From assembly GCA_944990035.1 (NCBI GenBank), contig CALYLX010000079.1:248001-312000 (forward strand): a DNA stretch of 64,000 nt, given 5' to 3'. The stretch's first letter is position 1. Every line of letters starts with the position of its first letter. Of this stretch, positions 50,099-59,926 are shown one piece after another. Under the pieces are notes generated by a model that did not search any database, was not told the DNA's origin, and saw only the letters and a list, made by a program, of their open reading frames with translations. The stretch is from Clitopilus passeckerianus. Its lineage: Eukaryota; Basidiomycota; Agaricomycetes; Agaricales; Entolomataceae. A program made the position numbers and the translations under genes.

Positions 50099-51974
50099 TT
50101 GTTATTCAATGCACTCTCATCACAGAGATTTAGGGAATGTCCAGAAACACGGGGACTCTTTCGTCATGAACGCATCGAAGTGCCAGAATCCGAACCAGAC
50201 CTGTCGCAGTCCTATCGCAACGCGTACGACCTAGCTTCCGCTCGGAGAGGTCATCGCGTTACTAGTGAACGTATGAAAGCCAGATCGTTACGCCCCATGT
50301 CCACCGCATTCGGAAGCACCGCAAATCATCTCCCTATCTTGCAAATCATACTGAGACTAGCGCCGGTCGATGTCAAGGCGGAACAGCTCGGAAATGGGCT
50401 TTCAGAGCTCTGTCCCCCGGAATACATCCTTAAAGTCGCCAGCGTGCAACTTGAATCCGACACCACGAACCACCCCATTGTGTTTGACAGCGTATATCCA
50501 GTCAGTCCTGACAATCCGGCCCTTTTACTTGTCCTCGAGTGTTCGCGGGATCTCGTCAGACCCGACTGGATGGGAGAGTATGAGGTCGAACCGATGAATG
50601 TTTTAGGTTTCTCGTTCAACATCTTTCCCCTTCATACGAAATCCAACACGTCAATATCCCAACGGCCGCGGCGCCAAAGCAAAGTACATGAGCTTCCTCC
50701 GGAAATCTTGCTCGCCATTGTTCGAGAGAGCTCCTCCTCCACCTGCCTGGGTTGGCATCTCCCATGGAAAGGCTTATTGGCAGAGGACGATTAGGTCCTG
50801 TGCCTTAGTCTGCAGATCATGGTCCTTCCTCATCTGAGTCTACTTTGAGAATACTGGCACTGACGGATATCCGGTCAAAGGCTTCTTTCCTTTGGTCAAG
50901 AGCGTAATTGCCCAACCTCTCATGAGGCATCTTATCAAGGAATTCTCGGAAATATCCCTTCTTGAGTTTTACAAACAAACATAGATCGTACTCGATGGTG
51001 ATCCCCTGCTTCATGATGTTGTAGACGGAAGCAAAAGCCTGCTTCACCGGGCGCCGTTGATTACCACGGTGACTGTGGACCAACGACTCCTTTCTGTCAT
51101 TACCGCAGACATGGCTGGGTTGTCCATGGTGAAGGATTTCACTATTGATGATCTTCCATGGTATAGAGGGTGGTCGATTCCAATGGTCACCTTCGAACAA
51201 AATATACTACATGAGTCTGAATTGGAAGGAGTTGAAGAGAATCACTATCTATTCACGATTATCAGTGACCGGGTGAGTCCGGCTGCAATCTTTGCTGGTC
51301 GCGTTCTAATCTCTCTGTTTGTGTTCGTTTAGCTTCGGTACAGTCCAGGTATTTACCAGATAGATATTCCTGATCACTCGAGTCTGACACTCAGTCCGCT
51401 TACTGATGCGTCGTATGCGCTCGGCGAGGTCATCCTCAAACACGGCCCTTACACCGGATATCAAGTTCTTTCCCTTCTTTCGTCCTCGGGGACATCCCTG
51501 ACAAAGCTGGACCTGAACTTCGTCACAGGAATTACCAACCGCGACCTGTTACGGATTCTTTCGCATGTATCGACTAGCATCGAAACCCTTGCCCTCGAAT
51601 ATAGCAACTTTCCGACCTTCGATCCAACGGAGGAGAAAGCTTTCGATGTTGTGGTGTCTCAGGTTTCCAACTTGAAGGAAGTTGCGGTAAACGATGCGAA
51701 TGTTTCAGTTGCCTGCATCACTCGCAAAATGCCACAAATGCAGGTTAACGAGCAACATCACGCCAGTATCAGGATTAAGCCCTCCACGAGCGGCGTTCGA
51801 TGGACCGTTCACGACCTTCGTTCCGCGTTGGGTAATACTGGCTGGACGAAAATAATCTTGGGCGTTCCTTCGGACCGGATGGATCAATTGTATACTCTAG
51901 AAGATAGGGTTAACTTGAGGCGAGAAGCGGCGAAGAAGGGAATCAGGTTGCACATTGTTCCTATGAATAACTAA
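50099..51974 (+). pseudogene. F-box/LRR-like gene, probably disrupted
   Basis: The upstream open block (50099-50794; first in-frame ATG at 50273) reads PILQIILRLAPVDVKAEQ and ends with an F-box start, ELPPEILLAIVRES. The expected continuation, RTIRSCALVCRSWSFLI, is present but in another frame (50781-50835), and the next 200 bp lack a usable + frame. The C-terminal part resumes near 51057 (VTVDQRLLSVITADMAGL), has an intron 51271-51332, and continues LRYSPGIYQIDIPD, SLTKLDLNFVTGITNRDLLR, SNLKEVAVNDANVSVACI to the stop at 51974, typical of LRR tails. Either an unseen intron or a frame lesion lies near 50790. I lean to a disrupted gene. Confidence 0.5.
50817..51060 (-). pseudogene. Minus-strand fragment resembling another F-box protein
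   Basis: Within the gap of the preceding gene, the minus strand reads VKQAFASVYNIMKQGITIEY, LCLFVKLKKGYF and ERLGNYALDQRKEAFDRI in one frame. This pattern follows the F-box in a different fungal F-box subfamily (a Y-x-(I/L)-x-L-x-x-x segment followed by an ERL...RxxxxF segment). It may be a fragment of another gene inserted or overlapping here. Identification is by pattern only. Confidence 0.35.
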
Positions 51975-52189
51975 TGGTCTCGTATCTCGTAACAGTGTAA
52001 TGTTGATATTTGTCCGTCTTTGTCTAAAATGTCCGTATAAAACTCTGTCTCTATCCATGCGCCAGACGAATCGTTATACAAAGTCATTTGATATGATCGT
52101 ACCATGACAAAGGAAACACCACTATGACGAAGATAAAGAGGCACGCTATACACCGGATATAGGAAAGAAAAAGGGTAGGCACTCTCGTT
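51975..52189. other. Short intergenic
   Basis: Nothing seen beyond the 3' flank of the F-box-like gene. Confidence 0.3.
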
Positions 52190-54470
52190 GCCAAGAATCA
52201 GAGGCAGCACCAACAGATATTGTACGGATTACGCAAACTCCATTCTTCATCCTCTCCACTTCTCAATCTCCCCTTGCGATACGCCCTGGGGAGGGAGAAA
52301 GGCGGAGTATTGGAAGATCCGGACACGGGGTAGGGGAATGGTCGGCGAACGAAGATACGTGTTCCTGATTGACTGGATGAAGAGAGAGGATACGATGAGA
52401 TAGCAGGTTGTGCTCCATTGCTGCCCGCCTCTTCCTCCATCAAACAGGATCCGAGTCAGTTCCGCCTCCGGTCTCGTTGCTATCTCCCCATCCTTCCCTT
52501 TCCTCCTCTCATTGCCTTCCACCGGTGAGTCCACCTCCATCTCCACGTCCTAGTCCAGTCCGAATTGCATCTTCAGTCTGAGAATGAGCGCACGGAGCGG
52601 GAAGCCAGATGCGCGTCAATTTCTTGTGGGCCGTGAAGGAGGTATAGATGGGCGAGAACGGCATGCAGAGGCACAGGCTTGGTTTTCATCGTCTCTTTGC
52701 TTGACACAGGATAACCTTCCTTCGAAGCTTCTCTCCTCTTCTCCCATCTCCTCTCCTTGGCTCTCCTGTCGTACTCGTAGCCATCACAGAGCCTCCACAA
52801 ACTTTCGCCAACGAAGTGTATCCGGATATTCATACGGTCAAGTTCCAGCTTCTCGGAAGAAACCAGGCAGCTAATTCCACCGTCAGCACTTGATGTCATG
52901 GAGCTGAAGGACGACTTCAAGATGATGTAGTTTGAGAAAAGGCAAGGCGGGTAGGCGGTAGGTGGCCAGAGGACGCGTCAAGGAGCAAAGGGTGGTGTTT
53001 TGTTCCGCGGTTCGTGAATGGTCGTGGGAGGTCGTGGAGGGTAGGGGTGTGACCGCGACCATCGGTTGCGATAGCCCAAATGTGCGAATCTGGATTTGGT
53101 TAGAGTGCGGTTATGGCGAACGAAGACGGGAAGGGGAGAGCGAAGGGAAAGGGAGCCCTTTGTCTCCTTCTTGCTCGGTGCCTGCTGTCCGCTCTTCTCT
53201 CCTCCTCTGTCACATCACGTCTTGGCACGGTCCATATCCCCAGGCGACCACGAGCGATTCTCCAGCGACAGCTTCAGAGAACGAGGAACGAGTAACGAGT
53301 TTGCGGTCGTAGTCCCGTTCAACGTGGATCAGAAGTAGGTGATCTTCGGGTGATTCGTGCCGATTCCGAGGTGATGATAAAGAGAGGGTGGATTCTTTGT
53401 CTGCTTCTTGTTCTTCATGATCTTCCAACCCCAGCTCCGACCATCCATATTCCTTCTCTCCTCTTCCAGCGTACATGGCCGAGTACATGTAGTATGGTCA
53501 GCATGTACAGGCGTGAATGAGCGATTTGCCAGTCACGGGTTTGCCAATAGCTGCGTCTGTGACTGAAGATGTCGACAGCACACGCTTTCAAAACCGAGCT
53601 GGGCGAGCCGTGTTTGAGAGAGGAAGTGTGACCACGACCTGGCTGTAACTGTCGTATTCCCCGGGAGTCAACACCATATACTACGATAGAGAATCAGCGT
53701 CATATCTGCAGGAAGTCGTCTGAAGCACCTACGCCATGTTTCTTCACTTCACCGAAGCTGCGGTGGAAAAGAACCAGGAAAGCAGGACTCCAGGGTGAGC
53801 AATCATCCCGGGTGCGGTGAGGGCAAGGGGTTGCAAGCCAAAAGATGTCGTGTCGGGGATGCTCGATGAGGTGAGGCCTTGAAGCTTGACGCCGTAGGTC
53901 CAGGGGCAAGGAGGTGGGTGGGAAGGTTCCAAAGCGTTGGGGGGAAGAGATACGAGGATAGTGCCATGTTCTCCATTGCTATTCCCTTGCCTCGCCCACA
54001 TGCTTCCAGTCCTGCCTCTATTTGCAACAAGGAGCTAGGACCCGCGCTAAGATGATGAAACTTGGGACAATGTCCGTCTTCGTCTTCGTCGGGGTCATAG
54101 TATGACAGGATTGGGGAAGGCTCAACGACACGATACGTTGATACGAATGATTTTGTATGCCACTTGGAAAGGGAGGATCGACCCCGTGCTGGCAAATGGT
54201 TAAAGGTGCCTTTGTATAGATCCAGGTTGTTGGTGGGGAAAGGGGGAGGGGAGTCCTGCAGAGAGAATCCTTGTATTTATGGTCTTGTTTGTGGATGTTT
54301 GTCGACCCGGAATACAGGAAGTCACCAGCAGTGGGGACGATGTGGACAGAAGAGTCAAGACGAAGGTGTGTGCTACAAACAAACCCAAACCATCTCCATG
54401 GCCGGGCCGGCATTGCCGCAACTTCAAGGTCATCTTCCGAAATTATCATATCGGCGTTAATCACGAAGTC
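52190..54470. repeat. Dispersed repeat R2, copy 1
   Basis: This GC-rich region with broken frames on both strands shares segments with the right end of the window. GTCAAGGAGCAA(A/T)GGGTGG at 52977 and 63942, each followed by (G/T)TGAATGGTCGTG, and a (T/G)GTGGG(C/T)CGTGAAG block at 52626 and 63601 lie in the same order. No gene is supported. The second copy runs off the window. Confidence 0.45.
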
Positions 54471-55335
54471 GCCAGGATGAATAAAGCTCGAAGGCCGACA
54501 AGCGGCGTGGCCCGCTACCCTTTATTTAAAGGATTACTCTCTCAGAGTCTCTCTTTGGAGCGAATACCTGGAGATACTCTGGAATGTGGTGCCTTCGTGC
54601 CAGCCGTGGAATCGACTTTTGAGAACCAATTGAATGCTGTCAGTAGTATACGCCAATTGCTCGGTCTCACTTCTCTGCCATCATGTTGTTTTGTTAAGTT
54701 GCAACTCATATGAACAAGACTACGGGTACAAGGAAGATTGCAACGATCCGTGAATGAAAAAGCCGCCAATGACATCAGTCTCTTTGACAAAGATCGGCTC
54801 AGTTCCAGACGGCGTGAAGGTGCGATCCCAAAACATGAGAAAAAAGGTTTTGAGAGGGCGTTCAGTGCCTTTACCTCGGGAGTTAAACTGGAGAAAGCGA
54901 TGATTGAATATTGAACCCGAGCTTGTGATCTGCGCCGGTGGTTTGCTCAAGCTTGCACAGTGGCTTACGATATCTGGCATCTACTTAAAAGGTAAAAAGC
55001 ATTTATTATAGGAAAACCTTCTGTTCTTCCTCCTGGAGTAGTCAGGGTATGAGTTGGGCATTTATCTTGACCAGTTGAGGCAGAGTAGAGACTCTCAAGC
55101 TCGCTGAATCCGCGATGGACCGCGAAATACCGAAGGATTTCGAACTCAGTGCTCAGCTTGCTGATGGATTGGCTATCTCCACCAAAAAATGGTTTGGACG
55201 CGTCCCTCCAAAACCCTACTACCTTAAAAGGTAGCGGGAATCTAACCCGTAGAGGTGGGACACATCTAAGGACTCATTGACATTTCAGATGCCACAATCT
55301 CAGCAAGGGACTGAGCAACTATCAACCGTTGTGGA
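54471..55335. repeat. Duplicated block D, copy 1
   Basis: The block is colinear with 58260-59310 in the same orientation. Shared landmarks are AGTCTCTCTTTGGAG (54546; 58339), GGTGCGATCCCA (54820; 58621), TTACCTCGGG (54872; 58671), CTGATGGATTG (55162; 59124) and the run around CTACCTTAAAAGGTAGCGGG (55209; 59171). Copy 2 is longer by about 165 bp near 58738-58907. Confidence 0.8.
54720..54980 (-). CDS. Conserved small ORF in block D, copy 1
   Basis: ATG at 54980-54978, stop TAG at 54720-54722; 86 residues. I do not recognise it. Its central part (FNHRFLQFNSRGKGTERPLK, then FWDRTFTPSG) and its stop position match the ORF at 58519-58794. Indels between the two copies are multiples of three (for example 3 bases near 54842), which suggests past selection on the protein. 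It has no signal peptide or membrane segment. It could be the last exon of a larger gene. Confidence 0.4.
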   Translation of the reverse strand: MPDIVSHCASLSKPPAQITSSGSIFNHRFLQFNSRGKGTERPLKTFFLMFWDRTFTPSGTEPIFVKETDVIGGFFIHGSLQSSLYP

Positions 55336-56064
55336 AGAAAAGCCCTCGTAACCGCGGGGCCTTGACACGACCGTCTCGGCAAACCGAAGGAGCTGTAATG
55401 GGAGAACGAAACTCAAGGAATAATTAAGGCACCTTGCTGTGCCGTTGGAGCCTTAAGCTCGTAGATACCACTCCTCGAAGAGGAGTAGGATGAGAATTAA
55501 AAGTGTGGAAAATGCTTATCTGTTTAGTTTTCGAGAATACTTGCTGGCGAGAGGAGGCTCCTGTTAACCTCCACTTGACTGTAAGTTGCCGAGAAAGTGG
55601 GAGGGGACGTGATCACCGGCGATCGCGAATTCCCAGGCGACAGCCGGATTGTGAAGGCAGTTACTGCGGTAATAAAATAGATTGTAGCTTGCACGTACGC
55701 TTCTGATGAGAATCAGAATTGTGCAAGAGTTTGACAAGAGGTTGATGAGGCTGACCAAAATAAGATCATGTTTGATCGCTGTTGAGGACGATGAGCAAGT
55801 CAGTTTTGATGACGAAGAAAGGACACCAAATAAGGAAGGTTTTTGATCGCTGTTAGCGGCGACAAGCGGCAGTGTAAGGTGCTGACGAGGGTATATTATC
55901 CCGAAAAAGATCCCCGACGAGCTGCAGGAAGGCATTCTGATTAGAAGAGGACTTGCAAGCTAGGTCTGATTCTGGCAGAACGATCATGTGGAAGCAAGTG
56001 TGACTGGCAACCCGTTGGACAGATGGCTTCCGCAGAACTCATGTTCTACCACACAAAATGCGAA
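55336..56064. other. Intergenic, no gene seen
   Basis: A TTTTGATCGCTGTT-like motif repeats (55773 and 55840). There is no supported coding region. Confidence 0.3.
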
Positions 56065-56587
56065 TTATTGGATTATGCTATTCCTCGTACTCCCGCAACC
56101 TCTGTATTTACCCCTCCCTACATTAAATTCGAGAAGCTCAGGGGTTGGGTTTAGGAGAGGCTGATGACTTTCCAGAAACAAAGTCGCGTGTCCGAAAGAA
56201 ACCTTATTTCGTACCGTCGGCGAATGCATACAGGCGTAAAACATGTGGACGAGCAGTCTCGAAGTGTACGCATAGAAAGAAGTTATCGTCATATTCACCG
56301 AAATCATCGGCTGATGTTGACAGACATGGTCGAACATCGCATGATTTCTCCCTTGGGTCCTTGAGATAATCATCCTTGCCTGCAATTGACTGATCGCTGC
56401 CCATTACTGCCCACCAGTCCCTAATATACTTCGAGTCCTTCGGACCGACCCACAGCATGTTGCATTCTACGAGGTCCAGATCAAATCCAGATACGTCGGA
56501 AATCTTGACTTCGGCCAAAGGCCAAAGACCGAGCCTAATATTGTAGAAGCCAGCAATAGCAGCCTGATATGATACTAAATGTCTCAA
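56065..56587 (-). CDS. Unknown protein gene beside the peptide precursor
   Basis: The minus-strand frame reads YQAAIAGFYNIRLGLWPLAE, VSGFDLDLVECNMLWVGPKD, YIRDWWAVMGSDQSIAGKDD, YLKDPREKS and FFLCVHFETARPHVLRLYAF. The composition is clearly coding, but I do not recognise a family, and no ATG opens it; a 5' exon or a different start is likely. A diverged paralogue with frame breaks lies at 57100-57640, which supports this being a real gene. It is transcribed away from the secreted peptide gene, with under 100 bp between the open frame and that gene's ATG, so they may share a promoter. Confidence 0.45.
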
Positions 56588-56678
56588 CTAGGCAAGCTTA
56601 ACGTGAGGTACAAAAGGGCGGCGTGGAACTAGCCCACATACCCAACCCCTGTCCATCCCCCACCAGACTCCGTCCGCC
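56588..56678. promoter_or_regulatory. Short divergent promoter
   Basis: Only 91 bp separate the unknown minus-strand frame from the ATG of the secreted precursor. GAGGTACAAAAG at 56603-56614 looks like a TATA-type element for the + strand gene. A related sequence, GTGGTACATAAGGC near 57661, precedes the decayed paralogue. Confidence 0.35.
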
Positions 56679-57002
56679 ATGAAACTTGCCATTACTCTTG
56701 TCGCTCTCGTCTGCGTCGTCACTGCCGTTCCCGCCGAGGAGGTACGCCAATTTATCTTCCTGTTAGCATACGCGCTGCCTACTAATGTCAATGCGTAGCG
56801 TAGCGAAGGTGCTTACTATGATGCCAACGCTGTTCCAGGTAACTGGATTAGGAGAAAGGAGGCTGCAGAGGCCGACACTGTCCTCCAGCGTTACGGTTAC
56901 TGGCCGAAAAGAGACACCGAGAAAAGTGCTGATGCCGACGAGTTTTTACAACGCGGCGTCTGGGTGAAGCGAGCTCCCATACCGTACGCTGACACTACTT
57001 GA
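56679..57002 (+). CDS. Secreted Kex2-type peptide precursor with three GxWx(K/R)R repeats
   Basis: Two exons (56679-56741 and 56799-57002) joined by a 57-bp GT..AG intron give 88 residues. Residues 1-17 form a clear signal peptide (MKLAITLVALVCVVTAV, then PAEE). The mature part holds three dibasic sites, each in the same context: GNWIRR, GYWPKR and GVWVKR, that is G-x-W-x-(K/R)-R. Acidic, Ala-rich spacers (EAAEAD, SADADEF) precede the second and third repeats, and LQR precedes each of these cores. The tail is APIPYADTT. This is the layout of Kex2-processed repeat proteins, which release small secreted peptides in the Golgi; some are pheromone-like and others are precursors of cyclic ribosomal peptides. 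There is no Cys, so it is not a defensin-like protein. No UstY-type tailoring enzyme is visible nearby. Confidence 0.75.
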
Positions 57003-57058
57003 AATCTCCCGTTGTTAGCTAACAAGATTTAGTTGCTGCCCTTGTGCAAAGCGGACAA

Positions 57059-57121
57059 GATTGAGCGATAGAGGTGTTTGTTGCCCTTGTGATTGAGCGA
57101 CGGAGGTGTTTGTGCCCTTGT
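57059..57121 (+). repeat. Two-unit tandem repeat, about 32 bp
   Basis: The unit GATTGAGCGA..GAGGTGTTTG followed by TGCCCTTGT occurs twice in a row with small differences. It lies just downstream of the peptide gene. Confidence 0.75.
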
Positions 57122-57640
57122 ATGAAGTAGTCGGAGCGAAGGAAGCCGTAGTGTATGATCCAGAAACCAGGGTAGAGATACAAATACAATATTCCTCTAA
57201 AGCGTAATCGGACTATCCTAAGATATTGTTTCTCGATAAAAGGAGCTTCAGCCAAGTGTAGAATCCAACTGACGAGATCATCGGCTGATTGAATGGCGCG
57301 AGACATGGTTGAACATTGCGTGATTTCGATCCCGGATCTTCGAGATAGGCATAGCCAGTCCGTCATAGAGCGATTGCCTACCCAACCATCAACGCTCAGC
57401 GCCAGCATGTTCTTAAAATACTTCCGGTCTATTCGACCGAGCAACAGCAGAGTGGCGTGAGGCGTAGCTTCTCTGTCAATGCGCGCATTCTATGACAGCC
57501 AGATCAAATACAAATACCCTCGCTTGCGAGCCTGGTGAGAATCGCGGCTTTAGAGCCTACGTGGTTCGGCCAATGTCGAAAGACCGAGCCTAAAGTTGTA
57601 GACGCAAATAATTGCTGCGTCATACGGTATTGAACACCTG
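57100..57640 (-). pseudogene. Decayed paralogue of the unknown gene at 56065-56587
   Basis: On the minus strand, TCTACAACTTTAGGCTCGGT at about 57600-57581 matches the region encoding FYNIRLGL in the neighbour. The segment 57410-57255 aligns in nucleotides with the KYIRDWWAVMG to ADDF part (TATCTCGAAGATCC against TATCTCAAGGACCC; CAGCCGATGAT in both). The alignment passes through different frames and stops, so it is a pseudogene. It flanks the peptide gene on the other side from its paralogue. Confidence 0.6.
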
Positions 57641-57818
57641 AGCTAGGTAGACTGGGCATCGTGGTACATAAGGCAAGAGCGCAGGCTGAGAGAATTCATC
57701 AAATGACTCGGGAATCCGAGTCGTACGCTAGAGGATTAGTCAGTATCAAGACCGCGAACATTAGTTTGGAGTAAATTGCCCACTTTGGGTTCTTAGAAGC
57801 CACTTATACGGCCATTTT

Positions 57819-58174
57819 TTACCTTCTTTCTCCTCCAAAGTTCGACACAAGGTTCATGCCGCAACGCGAGACAACCAGCCCAAGCCATCCGCCGAAGGTA
57901 TCGGATTGATAGGAAATTTCGAGAGCAAGAATGTCGAGGGATAGAATCAGTAGTATAGAGGGTAGAGAGGCGCTAGAAATAACAAGAGTTGCATCACAGT
58001 CGTCAATGTACTTCCTTCTTCGAAGAATTCCGTTGTAGAAGATAGGTAGATTGAGCGGAGATGCAAAAGCACCAAAGACAGAATTGAAGATCGAAGATGG
58101 CGACGAGGCGGTGACCAAACAGAGCCAGGGGGAGCCAAAAAGGAAAGTAATCGGGCCGGGATGGCCGCGTTCAT
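57819..58174 (-). CDS. Possible small hydrophobic protein
   Basis: A minus-strand frame reads GAFASPLNLPIFYNGILRRR, LVISSASLPSILLILSLDIL and FGGWLGLVVSRCGMNLV, and ends with a stop at 57819. It contains one strongly hydrophobic segment. No family is recognised and the start is uncertain. It may be a gene fragment. Confidence 0.25.
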
Positions 58175-58259
58175 GCCTCTGAATCGCTAAGATACAGGCC
58201 GTTGATTCTTGACTTCAAACCTCACCTGAACGTTTGAACGACCACGAGGCGGCTTCAAC

Positions 58260-59310
58260 ATAAAGCTCTAAGGCCGACGAGCAGCAGGCCCTCTACCTCA
58301 TGCTTCGGACCTTTATCTGAAGTGTCCCTCTCTCGGAGTCTCTCTTTGGAGTGAATACCTGGATATACCTATAGAAATTGATGTCTTCGTGCAGACTGTG
58401 CGATCGACTTTTGATGGTCCAACTTAACGCGCTGATAGTATACACTAATCGCTTGCTCTCAGTCCTCTACCATTATCATCATGTTGTTCCGTCAAAGTAC
58501 ATACTTATATGAATCAGGCTACGTGTGCCAAGAAGATTGCAACGCTCCCTGAATGATTTCGAAACTGCCCGTGGCATCAGTCTCCTCGAGAAAACTCAGC
58601 TCAGCTCCAGACGGAGTGCAGGTGCGATCCCAGAATGAGGAAAACGGTTTGAGAGGACGTTCGATGTCCTTACCTCGGGGGTTAAACTGGGGGAAAGGAT
58701 GATTAAACCCGCACCCAAGCTCGTGATCTGTGCTCCGAGTTCGGAATATTGGGGGCAATTTTCTTGGGGGGAAAGATCTTATAATTTTACTCAATCCTTA
58801 TTTATAACACAACACTCGGATTTCATCTTTCGTCTCCTTCATGAGTTTTACAACCGTCGTGGTTCCTTACTGAGTGGGTTCTGCACACAACCTTTCGCAA
58901 CGAGGTAGGTTGCTCAAGCTTACGCGGTGGCTTTAGATACCTGGCATCTACTAACCCGTAAAGCTCATTCATTAAAAGAAACCTTCAGCTACTCGTCCTT
59001 GAGTAGTCAGGGTATGTAGTTGCATATTTATCTTGTATTTATCTCGAACTTGAAGCAAACAGTTGAACCTCGCATTTGGGACCGCGAAATGCCAAGAGAT
59101 TTCGAACTCAGTGCACAGCTGCTGATGGATTGTGTTTCTCCACTAAAAAACGATTTGGACGCGCCCCTCCAAAACTCTACTACCTTAAAAGGTAGCGGGA
59201 ATCTAACCCATAGAGGTGGGACACGAAGATGTCATCGACAATTCAATTTCAAAATGACACAATCTCAAACGGGGGTCGAGCAACCATCAACCGTCTCACA
59301 TCTTTCGCTG
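58260..59310. repeat. Duplicated block D, copy 2
   Basis: This is a direct repeat of 54471-55335, diverged by point changes and small indels plus about 165 bp of extra sequence at 58738-58907. The two copies bracket the peptide gene and its neighbours. Confidence 0.8.
58519..58794 (-). CDS. Conserved small ORF in block D, copy 2
   Basis: The frame reads FNHPFPQFNPRGKDIERPLK, then FWDRTCTPSG and ends at the same stop as its paralogue at 54720. There is no ATG at its upstream end, so the start is unresolved; the extra sequence unique to this copy enters the N-terminal part. The product is unknown. Confidence 0.35.
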   Translation of the reverse strand: MSKIIRSFPPRKLPPIFRTRSTDHELGCGFNHPFPQFNPRGKDIERPLKPFSSFWDRTCTPSGAELSFLEETDATGSFEIIQGALQSSWHT

Positions 59311-59926
59311 GGTACACACGCGCGGTAGATGCGGTTCACGACGGTACAAACGCTACTGGGATGACATAGTTTATGTAGTAAATTCAACATACCCGTGGCT
59401 GACCCAGTAGATGCCGTACTTTCCGCGCCCTAATCCGTCAAAGAATTACCCACACTGAATAGAGTAATTGCCCTAGTCCGGGACACCTTGGTTCTGTGCG
59501 CAACGGTGTCAATGATGAAGATTCAAAAACAGGGGTCAAGCTTCCTAGTAGGGCCGCCAACAATTGAATTGGGGACATTTTCACTTCGTTATCGTCACTG
59601 CCCGCTCATACATGTCTCCCAAAGGCATATTGATATCTGTCTTACCTGTCTTAATCGCGCAAAGAAGAGCCTTTGAGAATCACTCAGGTTCTTTTCAACT
59701 GCAGTGCCTAGTATCCATCCACTAGTAGAGCTATATTAGGCTTGGTCTAAGGCTTGGCTCAACTTACAAGAAACTTTCAACTGTACCAACAAGGATCGAC
59801 CAATTCTCGAGAATTCTACGGAGCAGAGTCACACTCTACTACATCCTATAAATGAATGAGGATTCGACTCAGGATAGACCGGTGATTTCTACCCGTTCTT
59901 CGTCCACCGCAACCACCACTGTAGCC
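59311..59926. other. Intergenic, upstream of the Cys-rich secreted protein
   Basis: No gene seen. CTATAAATGAATG at 59847-59859, about 75 bp before the chosen start, looks like a TATA region or early leader. Confidence 0.4.

Noticed and set aside
52573..53312. Several open frames of 90-120 codons on both strands
   Set aside because: They overlap each other, have biased GC-rich composition, no domains, and do not keep frame in the related copy at 63000-64000.
55209..55262. tRNA-like stretch around GGTAGCGGGAATCTAACCCG
   Set aside because: The short inverted pairing (CTACCTTAAAAGGTAG) and the TCTAACCCG look suggestive, but no cloverleaf with an acceptor stem and anticodon arm can be drawn.
56679..57002. 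Mating pheromone gene
   Set aside because: Basidiomycete pheromones are farnesylated and end in a CaaX box. This product has no Cys at all and ends ADTT. The Kex2 and Ala-rich spacers look like an ascomycete alpha-factor precursor only in general layout.
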